This document shows positions 47,771-55,786 of a DNA stretch of 64,000 nt, piece after piece. The first letter of the stretch is position 1; the number at the start of each line of letters is the position of its first letter. Origin of the DNA: Sporosarcina aquimarina (lineage in GTDB: Bacteria > Bacillota > Bacilli > Bacillales_A > Planococcaceae). The stretch spans positions 1,240,001-1,304,000 of the forward strand of contig NZ_JAMBOM010000001.1 in the NCBI RefSeq assembly GCF_023715615.1, given 5' to 3'. Below the pieces are notes generated by a model. It worked only from the letters and a program-made list of their open reading frames with translations, had not been told where the DNA came from and made no database searches. Both the position numbers and the translations under genes were made by a program.

Positions 47771-48077
47771 TGTTGCTTTCCGCTTCAGGAGGTACGCTTT
47801 ACGCACCAAGCAACGGAGTATATTAATATAAATAGCTTCTTCTTCGAAAGGGCCATTTTGTAGTTTACAAAATGTTGCTTTACTCTCCAGACTGCACGCT
47901 TTCCGAGGGGCGTGGCTTGAGCCTCCTCGGTCGCAAGAAGCGCGCCCTGCGGGGTCTCAAGGCGAGTGCAAAGATATGCTTCCAACGCTTTGCTTTTGTT
48001 CGCAAAAGCCGTTCTTCGTTACGTCTTTCGCTGATCCCTTCGGAGTCGGCCGTCTTTGTCTCCAAGCAACGGAGAGT
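47771..48077. repeat. Dispersed GC-rich repeat of Bacillales type, two partial copies
   Basis: A stretch of unlike composition (GCTTTCCG, GGCTTGAGCCTCCTCGG, CTGCGGGGTCTCAAGGC) that matches my memory of a non-coding repeat scattered in Bacillus and Lysinibacillus genomes. It contains two arranged units, each starting with GTTGCTTT-like sequence (47773, 47872) and ending with CCAAGCAACGGAG (47807 and 48061). GGCTTGAGCCTCCTCGGTCG and CTGCGGGGTCTCAAGGC can fold on each other. No credible gene is in 47604-48162; open frames there are side effects of the repeat. Confidence 0.7.
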
Positions 48078-48162
48078 AGGGGTTATAAAGGATACATTCA
48101 AAAAACGAGCCATTAAAAAAAGTTGTTGAGAGAATAAGAATATGAAATGCACGGGGGGATAA

Positions 48163-48588
48163 ATGATTATTTTCTGGAGGCTAAATGTTATTAGTATGTT
48201 ATATGCTTTAATGGTTTTCATACCTATGGAGCTTCTCACAAATGGATCCCGCATAACTAGACTAACAGGATGGAATCCTAATGTTACTGCCATAGCTATA
48301 GGAAAAAGCACTATTATTTCCGTTATAATTTTCTCTATAATTATTGGGTGCTTGACAAAGCCTTGGATGAATAACCGCAAATCATCTTTTTGGTCTGTTC
48401 TTCTTTGTCTGCCCTATTTAGTTCTATTTACTTTTATCTTCGCTTCGTTATTTCCAATTAATAATCCCGCAGATAAAGGTGGTCCTGGCGACGGACTTCT
48501 GATTTTAGGACTTTTAATTTTGTATCCTTTATATGTTTTATTGCTTAATGCCTTTAGCACATTTTCGAGTGATGAAAAAGCAGTATAA
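48163..48588 (+). CDS. Hypothetical four-segment membrane protein
   Basis: 141 residues with membrane segments at about 7-25, 46-64, 76-98 and 108-130. A Pro/Gly-rich loop (FPINNPADKGGPGDGL) lies between the last two. No family recognised. CACGGGGGG lies just before the ATG. Alone between the repeat and a GNAT gene. Confidence 0.6.
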   Translation: MIIFWRLNVISMLYALMVFIPMELLTNGSRITRLTGWNPNVTAIAIGKSTIISVIIFSIIIGCLTKPWMNNRKSSFWSVLLCLPYLVLFTFIFASLFPINNPADKGGPGDGLLILGLLILYPLYVLLLNAFSTFSSDEKAV

Positions 48589-48697
48589 TTCAATGTCAAT
48601 CATTTGACTGATTCAACACTATTCCAGAATTGGGTGTTTTTGTTGAATTCATAAGTGGGACAAATGGTCCGAATTATGTAATAAAGGAGTTGTTATA

Positions 48698-49228
48698 ATG
48701 CTTTTTACTGGAGAAAGAATTCGATTAAGAAAAATGTCCATAGAGGATGCTTCGATTTACCATAAGTGGAGAAATGATATTGAGGTTATGCAGTATACAA
48801 GTCCATTTTTAGATGTTTTCACTTATGCCGATACTGAAAGATTCGTCAATAGTGTGATTGATTCTCATAATTCAAAGGGATATGTGATTGAAGAAATTAG
48901 TAATAATAAGCCAATCGGGGTTACATCATTAATCAACATTGACTACGTCAATCGGAACTCTGAATGCATTATTGATTTAGGTGATAAGGATTATTGGAGT
49001 AAAGGCTTTGGAGGGGAGGCATTTAAGCTACTATTGGAGTTCGCTTTCAAAGAGTTAAATTTGCATAAGGTATATCTGCGTGTGTTTTCTTTTAATGATC
49101 GAGCAATAAAATTGTATCAGAAGCTTGGTTTTCTTGAAGAAGGAAAATTGGAAGAACAGCTTTATCGAGATGGAAAGTGGCATGACATCATTTTTATGGG
49201 ACTTTTAAAAAGAAACTACAAAGAATAA
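48698..49228 (+). CDS. GNAT family N-acetyltransferase (RimJ/RimL-like)
   Basis: 176 residues. GERIRLRKMSIEDASIYHKW at the start, acetyl-CoA loop DYWSKGFGGEAFKLLLEFAF (motif A) and FNDRAIKLYQKLGFLEEGKL (motif B) make it a typical RimJ/RimL or spermidine-acetyltransferase type enzyme. Substrate unknown; several such genes give antibiotic or polyamine acetylation. AAAGGAG precedes ATG 48698. Confidence 0.88.
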   Translation: MLFTGERIRLRKMSIEDASIYHKWRNDIEVMQYTSPFLDVFTYADTERFVNSVIDSHNSKGYVIEEISNNKPIGVTSLINIDYVNRNSECIIDLGDKDYWSKGFGGEAFKLLLEFAFKELNLHKVYLRVFSFNDRAIKLYQKLGFLEEGKLEEQLYRDGKWHDIIFMGLLKRNYKE

Positions 49229-49247
49229 ATTCATTACATATTCCTGC

Positions 49248-49272
49248 AATCGGGCGCAATTCTTGAATAGGG
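49248..49272. repeat. Short GGGCGC repeat element
   Basis: AATCGGGCGCAATTCTTGAA just after the GNAT gene. Related copies stand after other small genes: 53069-53084 (AATCGGGCGCTATTCT), 52667-52680 (GAACGGGCGCGATT) and a partial one at 50521-50529 (AATCGGGCC). Purpose unknown. Confidence 0.45.
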
Positions 49273-49423
49273 ATCTGCATCCCATATTGAAGAATCTGGA
49301 AAATTAAAAGAAGCTCTTGGTAAATTGACAATCGGGGATTTTTAACAAATAAGGTCTATACTTCTATTCGGCAATTGATTGTTGATTTTTAAGAATAATC
49401 GGCGTTGTAAAGGAGGGAAAGAA

Positions 49424-49729
49424 ATGGGGATTGACATGGTTATTGGCCTAGCTATCGGTTTGTTTTTAATGTGGCTTGGCTATTTTGTCCGAACCAAAAA
49501 GGCGTTTGGAATTCTTGCAGGATTCGGGGAAACGTGGCAGCCGGTTCATAAAGAAAGACTAGGGAATCGAATTGGTATTCTTTTAATCATTTTAGGTGCG
49601 ATCGCTATTTTTACATCTATTTTTATGATTTGGTTTGGGGCGACAGCTGGAAAGATCTCTGGAGTATTAGCGATTATTGACGTAGTTTTGATAATTATCG
49701 CAATCGGTTTAGATCAAATCGGTTATTGA
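49424..49729 (+). CDS. Small membrane protein, DUF3784-like
   Basis: 101 residues with three membrane segments (about 3-20, 49-68, 76-97). RTKKAFGILAGFGETWQPVH after the first segment resembles the cytosolic loop of DUF3784 proteins (which have K-x-L-I-A-G-Y). ATG 49424 follows AAAGGAGGG. The next gene starts 18 bases on, so the two are probably one operon. Function unknown. Confidence 0.6.
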   Translation: MGIDMVIGLAIGLFLMWLGYFVRTKKAFGILAGFGETWQPVHKERLGNRIGILLIILGAIAIFTSIFMIWFGATAGKISGVLAIIDVVLIIIAIGLDQIGY

Positions 49730-49747
49730 TGTGAAAGGAGTGTACAC

Positions 49748-50518
49748 GTGCGGAATTGGAGAATCAAATTGGTCTTGCTGCTTACGGTTTTGAATATGAT
49801 AGGGATCTTGGCTATTATTCCATATCAAATGTCGTTAATGGGCGATCAGCCTCTGCCGGGAAATATACCAATGTCATTAATCGTTATAATCAATTCAACT
49901 GTACAGGTATTTTACATGGTTGTATTGATATTGGTGGGTGTCAGGCTTCAAAATCGTACAGGCTTACAAGCGCCCCTGTTAAATGGAATTGTTTACCCTG
50001 AGGCACGCGTTCCAATCTCGAAGAAATGGATAGTTCTCAGTATTGTGGGGGCTCTCATCGGAAGTGGTATTGTCATTCTATTGGATGTATTCGTATTTGC
50101 TCCTATGATAGGTGAACCGATGAATGAGGTATCCTCGCCAAGTTGGTGGAAAGGTTTGTTGGCTTCGCTATACGGAGGCATTACAGAAGAAATTATGCTG
50201 CGATTGTTTGGTATGACATTCATTGTATGGCTAATAGCTTGGATAACAAAAAAGAGAAAGAATGAAATTCCTACTAGTTATTACTACATTGCAATTTTTC
50301 TTATAGCCATCGTGTTCGGATTAGGACATTTACCAGCGACCATACAAGTTTTCGGCAATCTATCTACAATTATTGTAATACGGGCACTGGTTTTAAATGG
50401 ACTTTTAGGCTTGTGGTTCGGCTATTTATATTGGAGGAAGGGCTTTGAGTATGCAATGGTTGCCCATATGTCAGCGGATGTCTTTCTTCACGTTCTCTTT
50501 GTTTCTATACTAAATTAA
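49748..50518 (+). CDS. CPBP family intramembrane metalloprotease
   Basis: 256 residues, about seven membrane segments. The CPBP/Abi motifs are present: GGITEEIMLRLFG (EExxxR), FGLGHLP (second motif) and HMSADVFLHVL (third). Members include Rce1-like proteases, bacteriocin immunity proteins and regulators of membrane-bound factors; target unknown. GTG start at 49748 after GAAAGGAGTG. Confidence 0.85.
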   Translation: MRNWRIKLVLLLTVLNMIGILAIIPYQMSLMGDQPLPGNIPMSLIVIINSTVQVFYMVVLILVGVRLQNRTGLQAPLLNGIVYPEARVPISKKWIVLSIVGALIGSGIVILLDVFVFAPMIGEPMNEVSSPSWWKGLLASLYGGITEEIMLRLFGMTFIVWLIAWITKKRKNEIPTSYYYIAIFLIAIVFGLGHLPATIQVFGNLSTIIVIRALVLNGLLGLWFGYLYWRKGFEYAMVAHMSADVFLHVLFVSILN

Positions 50519-50577
50519 GCAATCGGGCCAAAGAACAGAGGAGGGAATTGTAGTTGGTTTTTTAAAAGGGAGGTGAA

Positions 50578-51198
50578 ATGATGAATTCGTCAAAAAAAGG
50601 CTGGACCATAAGCATATTCATATGGATAGTTACAGGAATATTGTTATTACTAATATTGGGCACTGTCTTTTTATTCATGTATCTTAGAGCGTCATTGGTG
50701 CCAGATGAACAAGAAATGGAAAAGGCAACTGAACAAGCAGAACAATACCTACAAACAAAATACCCAGAAATGAAATACCAAATTTCACATATCTCTTATA
50801 ATAGTGAAGAGAAATCCGGAAATTACGATTATGCTGCATCGGTTTTTGATACAGAGACACAAAAATCATTTATGGTTTATGAAAATAGAATTACCGGAAA
50901 AATGGAAGATGATAGATCAATTCAGGAAGAAGAAGAATTCCTTAAACAAGTAAAACCAAAAATTGATAGTTATATAAATCAAAAATTCGGTGAAACAAAA
51001 GAGATATCTCTTACGGCATCTTATGAGGTAGGAGGTATACCTTCGCTTAATATTGGGCTAAATAACAATAAAGAAGAATTAAGCGAAGAAATGTTTTTAT
51101 CTTTTATTAATTATCTTCAAAATGAATTGAAAATCGAACATGCATATGTATCGATTAAGTATGACAACGGAAATGAATTATGGGATAAAAGCTATTAA
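50578..51198 (+). CDS. Hypothetical membrane-anchored protein
   Basis: 206 residues. N-terminal membrane segment (about 13-36), then an extracellular alpha/beta domain beginning EQEMEKATEQAEQYLQTKYP. The start-helix and the sheet-like YAASVFDTETQKSFMVYENR hint at a PepSY/YfjL-like fold but that is weak. GGGAGGTGAA precedes ATG 50578 (ATG 50581 equally possible). No recognised function. Confidence 0.6.
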   Translation: MMNSSKKGWTISIFIWIVTGILLLLILGTVFLFMYLRASLVPDEQEMEKATEQAEQYLQTKYPEMKYQISHISYNSEEKSGNYDYAASVFDTETQKSFMVYENRITGKMEDDRSIQEEEEFLKQVKPKIDSYINQKFGETKEISLTASYEVGGIPSLNIGLNNNKEELSEEMFLSFINYLQNELKIEHAYVSIKYDNGNELWDKSY

Positions 51199-51435
51199 AA
51201 ACTTAGAAGAGTTGCTTTTTTTGAACAAATAAATTTGATGTTTACTTATTTTCAGCATCCCATCACTTGAGACTTTCATATCCGTACTCTTCCCATCATC
51301 ATATCTTCTTCAAATTGCTAAAATATGCATTATTTTATTTGGTAATTTGTTTGATGATAGAGATTATGATGAAACAGCTATTTATACATTTGGTGGGATT
51401 ATCGTATTGTTGCTATCATTTTTGTTTTCACTCAT

Positions 51436-51675
51436 GTGCTATGCAATAATATTATTAGAAAACTTAGAGTTCTTCGAATTAACTCTTGCGGTAATCTTGA
51501 GAATTTGATTTTTTTAAATCATTTTCCTCACCTAATTGATTTTAGATTTGTTGATACTAATGTTTTAGATGGTGACTTATCGGTGATTTTGGACCATCCA
51601 ATAATTCGAAGTGTAGGATTTTCGAATAAGAGACATTACAATATTAAAAATGACAAGATGGATGCTTTTTTGTAG
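51436..51675 (+). pseudogene. Leucine-rich-repeat protein remnant
   Basis: About 80 codons without a ribosome site. LRVLRINSCGNLENLIFLNH then FPHLIDFRFVDTNVLDGDLS follow the leucine-rich-repeat spacing and look like the C-terminal end of a larger cytoplasmic LRR protein common in Bacillus accessory islands. The N-terminal part is missing: a TGA at 51370-51372 stops the frame upstream. I see no other gene in 51199-52144. Confidence 0.45.
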
Positions 51676-51993
51676 GATAAAAGTGGTGGAGAAGAATATA
51701 AAACTGCTATCCAGTATAGAAAACATGAGACTTATAGATATATTTATTAACTCAATTGTTATTGAGCTAACGTGGACTTATCTTATTACTGTGTCATTCA
51801 AGAAGAAAACGTAATACAGCAAAAGGGCGTGTTTGCGTAATAAGGACAGTGCATCAAACTGGCCATTATCTTGAATACTAACAAGCGAGAAATAAAATGA
51901 GTGCAATTGTTAAATTAGGCGGCAACCTTTCTGCTAACGGTCAGTTTTGTTGAACTAGTTGTAAATTGAACAGTTTACAGTGGGAGCAGTAAG

Positions 51994-52027
51994 AGCATTT
52001 CTTTTTAATGGGAAATGCTTTTTATTT
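51994..52027 (+). terminator. Orphan terminator
   Basis: AGCATTTC at 51994-52001 pairs with GAAATGCT at 52012-52019, followed by TTTTTATTTTTG. No intact gene ends just before it, so it is probably left over from a decayed gene or ends a short RNA. Confidence 0.7.
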
Positions 52028-52083
52028 TTGTCGAAATTGACTGGGGATAACAATAATAATAGGCTGTTTTGCAATAACAATTT

Positions 52084-52132
52084 ATTGTTTAACGATAAAT
52101 CCTATGTTAAAATCATTGTATCATTAAACAAT
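52084..52132 (+). promoter_or_regulatory. Promoter flanked by inverted operator half-sites
   Basis: TTGTTT (-35, 52085-52090) and TAAAAT (-10, 52108-52113) with 17 bases between. The -35 is embedded in ATTGTTTAACGAT (52084-52096), and the inverse ATCATTAAACAAT lies at 52120-52132, just past the start site: a 13-base inverted repeat with one difference. A dimeric repressor binding both arms would block the promoter (inference). Confidence 0.65.
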
Positions 52133-52144
52133 GGGGTGCTTTAA

Positions 52145-52618
52145 ATGAATGTTAAACAGGGTTCTACCATCTTCTTAAAGGTAATTATTTTTCTGGTTGG
52201 AATTGCAGAGCTAGCCATGTGTGTATATTTGTTGCCTGAAGCAGCCAGAAGGGATGCGATAGAACGTCCAGGTGATTATTCGCTATATCCACTTTTGGTA
52301 TGTGCATATGGAATATGTATTACGTTTATTGTAGCGATGTATCAAGTGTTTAAACTTTTAACCTATATCGAAAAGAACAATGCTTTCTCTGAGTTGTCTC
52401 TTCAATCTTTGAAGATAATAAGAAAATGCACTTTTTCTGTCATTTTCTTCATTTTGTTAGCAATAGTCTATTTAAGGGGACGTGTTCAATTCACAGGTGA
52501 TGATGCAGCAGGTCCTATATCTTTAGGTTTAATTTTGATTTTAGCAACAAGCATCGTCCTAGCTTTTGTGAACGTTCTTCAACAGCCAATTAAAAGTTTC
52601 TTGAAAAAATTGGAATAA
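52145..52618 (+). CDS. DUF2975 membrane protein
   Basis: 157 residues, four membrane segments (about 10-30, 47-68, 92-113, 122-145). The loop IEKNNAFSELSLQSLKIIRK is typical of DUF2975. Such genes are usually followed by a small Cro/CI-type helix-turn-helix gene; none is seen here. AATGGGGTG precedes ATG 52145. Function unknown. Confidence 0.78.
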   Translation: MNVKQGSTIFLKVIIFLVGIAELAMCVYLLPEAARRDAIERPGDYSLYPLLVCAYGICITFIVAMYQVFKLLTYIEKNNAFSELSLQSLKIIRKCTFSVIFFILLAIVYLRGRVQFTGDDAAGPISLGLILILATSIVLAFVNVLQQPIKSFLKKLE

Positions 52619-52748
52619 AAATGCGAGGTGTATATTTTGAGAGAAGTCACATCCTTGTTTTTAAGCGAACGGGCGCGATTGTAGGACATCGCTCTATCAG
52701 AATCGTACCATTTAATTATGGAGGGTGTATTTAGGGAGGAGGGATATA

Positions 52749-53054
52749 GTGTCGACTTGCCAGAATTGTAATAATATGTGGAATTGGAAACAGACGATAA
52801 GGAAAACAACAACGTTGGACCCTGCAATGACTTGTCCTAACTGCGGAGAAAAGCAATATCAAACACAAAAATCTAAAAAGAGGATTAGTTTTCTAACTGT
52901 AATTATTTTATTACCTCTACTGATTCAAACCTTCTCTGATATACCAGTAATTATGTTACTTAGCTTACTTCCTGTTATCGCTGTAATCGTTTTTCTTTTA
53001 TATCCATTTTTTGTGGAATTGAGTAGTAAGGAGAGGTACATAGGCGAAGAGTGA
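52749..53054 (+). CDS. Small zinc-ribbon membrane protein (TIGR04104-like)
   Basis: 101 residues. Two Cys pairs, CQNCNNMWNW and CPNCGEKQYQ, form a zinc ribbon in the first 40 residues; two membrane segments follow (about 48-64 and 70-88). This is the layout of Bacillus TIGR04104 putative zinc-finger proteins, of unknown role. GTG 52749 is set by GGGAGGAGGG at 52735-52743. Confidence 0.72.
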   Translation: MSTCQNCNNMWNWKQTIRKTTTLDPAMTCPNCGEKQYQTQKSKKRISFLTVIILLPLLIQTFSDIPVIMLLSLLPVIAVIVFLLYPFFVELSSKERYIGEE

Positions 53055-53305
53055 AATGTTTGTACCAGAATCGGGCGCTATTCTGGCATTGCCTTGATGG
53101 ACGATCATTAAACTGTATTTCATTGCTGCATCGAGATTTTGTTGAGGTAATATAAAGTGAGGGGGCAAATGCCTCCTCTTTTTGTGGATTAAAATTGAAC
53201 GATTTCAGGATGAAGATATCATCGTCATTCAAAATATAGATTCACTATGGAATATGAAGGAGTATACGCTACTTTTGTGGTATTAGTGGATCAGGGGGTT
53301 AGACG

Positions 53306-53515
53306 ATGAAAAGGTATTCCATTTTCATTTCAATGAAGAACAAAAAAGACGAACAATTTGAATCTGTCGATAACCCATTAGAGATTTAACCAGTAAAGAT
53401 TAACGGTGCCGAAATGGTAATTACGAAAGAACGATATAGTATCAATCTGTTGCAAGTAAAAAGCATGGATGTAATGGAGATTGGAAAAGGAAAAATTGAT
53501 GAACTAATATCATAA
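53306..53515 (+). pseudogene. Stop-interrupted small ORF
   Basis: ATG 53306 opens MKRYSIFISMKNKKDEQFES, meets TAA at 53387, and the same frame continues as PVKINGAEMVITKERYSINL and LQVKSMDVMEIGKGKIDELI to TAA 53513. The continued frame over 69 codons with coding-like composition suggests a gene of about 69 residues broken by one substitution. Family not recognised. Confidence 0.4.
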
Positions 53516-53563
53516 TAAACCAAAAGGCGGCTACTCTTAATTGAGCGGCCACCACTTTTTATG

Positions 53564-53702
53564 TTGACGGAAAAATTAGTAAATGTTAAAATTATACTGT
53601 TATCAGGTTTACCTCTTTTTCATAATAATCTTTAGTCTTCCAGTGGCTAAGGAATAAGTGTGCAAAGCCCTGTCCTTAATCGGATATGGCTTTTTATTTT
53701 TT
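53564..53702 (+). ncRNA. Candidate small RNA 1 (promoter plus terminator hairpin)
   Basis: TTGACG at 53564-53569 and TAAAAT at 53587-53592 (17-base spacer) form a good sigma-A promoter. About 70 bases later a hairpin with AAAGCC at 53664-53669 and GGCTTT at 53688-53693 ends in TTATTTTTT. No ribosome site or open frame lies between. It would give an RNA of about 100 bases. Inference only; it could also be the leader of the gene at 53897. Confidence 0.4.
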
Positions 53703-53726
53703 GAGAAAAAATTTGGTAAGGATTTC

Positions 53727-53843
53727 TTGTAAAAGGCATTAATTGTAGATTTAATAGCGATATATTGGTAGTATTAGAGAGATTCGTCAGAGTCATCTTG
53801 TAAATTTCCCCTTTCCTTAAATGGATGGGGCTTTTTTATTTTT
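53727..53843 (+). ncRNA. Candidate small RNA 2 (second promoter-hairpin unit)
   Basis: TTGTAA at 53727-53732 and TTTAAT at 53750-53755 are again 17 bases apart; the following hairpin (CCCC 53808-53811 with GGGG 53827-53830, loop TTCCTTAAATGGA) ends in CTTTTTTATTTTT. The core TCCTTAA followed by GGAT and GGCTTTTT is shared with the hairpin of unit 1, so the two may be duplicates. Promoter is weaker than that of unit 1. Confidence 0.35.
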
Positions 53844-53896
53844 ACTTTACATAAGAATGTTTGTTCGATATACTGAAATTAAGGAGGGGAACGAAC

Positions 53897-54118
53897 GTGC
53901 GTAAGACATTAGAAAGAGCGGTAAGATATGGTGAAACATTAGAGATGATGTATTTTGCTAAAGACAGTAGCGTCACAAAGCGACGAATCAATGTCCTGCA
54001 GGTGGGGGATAAATCTTTTCGTGCTTATTGTCATCTGCGAGAATCCAAAAGGACTTTCGTTATCGAAAATGTTTTAGCGCTCGTCCCCGTAATTGAACGT
54101 GAAAGGTCAGTGATCTAA
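53897..54118 (+). CDS. Small WYL-domain-like protein
   Basis: 73 residues. YGETLEMMYFAKDSSVTKRR then INVLQVGDKSFRAYCHLRES and KRTFVIENVLALVPV follow the WYL/Sm-like pattern (hydrophobic strand, RAYC-x-LR, RTF, ENV), as in short Bacillus proteins of about 70 residues without a DNA-binding part. WYL domains often bind nucleic acid or nucleotides. GTG 53897 follows AAGGAGGGG. Confidence 0.6.
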   Translation: MRKTLERAVRYGETLEMMYFAKDSSVTKRRINVLQVGDKSFRAYCHLRESKRTFVIENVLALVPVIERERSVI

Positions 54119-54119
54119 T

Positions 54120-54365
54120 ATGCTTGCAACAAGATCAATGACTGACGAAGTAATTGAGTAATTTGAAAACATGATCTATCTGCCGATGTTGCTAACCATC
54201 CTAGACAGAGATCTAAAACACATCAATGTTATGTCCGTTAAGTTTAAGGGTCCTTACGTATCTGTGGTAAAGAGAGCAACTGACAACATCCACAGTGACC
54301 TGAAAGACATACATCAATACTTCAACCGCAATAAAATGAGACTAATTAATGAAGGAAACGACTAG
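54120..54365 (+). pseudogene. Interrupted hypothetical gene after the WYL-like gene
   Basis: ATG 54120 overlaps the previous stop (TAATG). It reads MLATRSMTDEVIE, stops at TAA 54159, and the same frame goes on as FENMIYLPMLLTILDRDLKH and INVMSVKFKGPYVSVVKRAT to TAG 54363. The second part is like a Bacillus family of about 100-120 residues that accompanies the small WYL protein in plasmids and islands; the usual C-terminal third is missing. Family name not known to me. Broken both by a stop and by truncation. Confidence 0.5.
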
Positions 54366-54530
54366 AACTTTGCGACTTATCTTTTTAAAGTCGGAGCTGA
54401 TCGTTATCAAATGTAGTATATGAATTTTCGATTGTGTAATCGTTCTGAGGACTTGCTGGAGATTTATTTAATGGTTGGGTCAGTGATTAATGGAGATAAA
54501 AGCATGTTACAAAGGTGGAGGATGAGTCAA

Positions 54531-54740
54531 ATGGTAGGAATTCCAAAGCCGGCATCGACAAAGAAGACACCAACCAAAAAGGAGACCATCCCATGGGGCG
54601 AACAAAAAAACGCAGCAGCGTCTAAGTCCCTGGCGACAGGAGTTGGACATTTCAGATGGGACCTATCTATATCGGCCGATTACCAGCGAAGAGGCATGTC
54701 GATCAATTATCGGATATATAAGATGAAATGGGCCAGTTGA
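54531..54740 (+). CDS. Possible small basic protein
   Basis: 69 codons starting MVGIPKPASTKKTPTKKETI, with AAAGGTGGAGG 9 bases before the ATG and a terminator 16 bases after the stop. The N-terminal half is Lys/Thr/Pro-rich, the rest unremarkable. No family recognised; the good ribosome site is the main argument that it is or was a gene. Confidence 0.35.
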   Translation: MVGIPKPASTKKTPTKKETIPWGEQKNAAASKSLATGVGHFRWDLSISADYQRRGMSINYRIYKMKWAS

Positions 54741-54755
54741 AAAAATGAATTGAGA

Positions 54756-54793
54756 AAAGCACTCCTATCCATCACGGACGGGAGTGCTTTATT
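54756..54793 (+). terminator. Terminator
   Basis: Perfect 10-pair stem AAAGCACTCC (54756-54765) / GGAGTGCTTT (54781-54790) with a short T tail. Confidence 0.75.
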
Positions 54794-55786
54794 GTTTATC
54801 ACTTTTATGCTTCTTTATCAATTGAATGTAAAATATTTATATTTTCCGGCGTAGATCGGTTGTGGGTAAAAGTGTGAACAGCTACGTAAACACCTTTTGG
54901 ATAGACTGATGTTATCAAAGTTTTTAGTTGAGAAAATCCCTCGAGCTGAGGTGCAAACAATTCCGAACACAAGCCACGATATTTATAAGGTAACGGCAAA
55001 TGGAAGCAGTATATGATCAGAGGCCAAAGTAAATTGAAAGGTAAGATACATTCAGGTTTAAGGTCTGGTAAGTTACAGTTACAAGCCAATAACGTTGGGG
55101 GATTGGCAAATGACGGTCTAACTCGGGGAGATGATGTTCAAGGTCTGTATGAAGGCTATTTTATTGGTATAATAAAAAACTGGGAGCTCTATGTGAAGGT
55201 TATATGATTGTCTTCCGCTTTTTGTTATTAACCAAAAGGGGCTGTTTATGAACAATGATTAGCGCTCATTCTTCATAAAAGATGCCGTTTTGTGAAAAGG
55301 CTTCAGAAAGGAGTTATGAATAGAAAAGTTATGATAATGTGAAATTCAGAGTTAATGTAATTACTTTTAACCGAGAGAATTAAATTCAGTTGAAAAATGA
55401 TGTGGACTTGTGGTGAAACCCTTCAGGTCATGTAAAATTGATGAAACAGTACTGAACAAATATGAGAGAAGTAAAAGAATAGACTCAATTAGATGTACTA
55501 ATTTAAAACTGTTTGTATATATTCTGACTCTGTTTTACAAGTTTTCATTCTTCAAATAGCGAGGAAGTTCATGTATAATACCTTTTCTACTGTTAGATAA
55601 TGCTCGTTCAGAAAAAAGAAGCGGCATATATTCGTTGACCAATATACTTGAATCCGACGTACAATTTAAGTACGTGATTTTTATAGAAATGGTTTTACTT
55701 TAACCGCTTTTATATTTCATAATAACGGGGTATGTATTTAAAATGATTCAGAAAATACGTGAATATGATAGGGGCAAAACAAACCA
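54794..55786. other. Gene-poor, AT-rich stretch
   Basis: About 1 kb with no open frame that has a ribosome site. A minus-strand frame at 54805-55089 (94 codons; ends PKGVYVAVHTFTHNRSTPEN) could be a relic but no start signal supports it. Many short stops in all frames; no tRNA or strong hairpin seen. Confidence 0.5.

Noticed and set aside
47872..48129. 85-codon frame over the dispersed repeat
   Set aside because: Lies within the repeat, Arg/Ser-rich, no ribosome site.
51267..51449. 60-codon hydrophobic frame
   Set aside because: No ribosome site; His/Tyr/Cys-rich AT-driven composition, more like non-coding DNA.
55013..55207. 64-codon plus-strand frame in the gene-poor stretch
   Set aside because: No ribosome site and no recognisable features.
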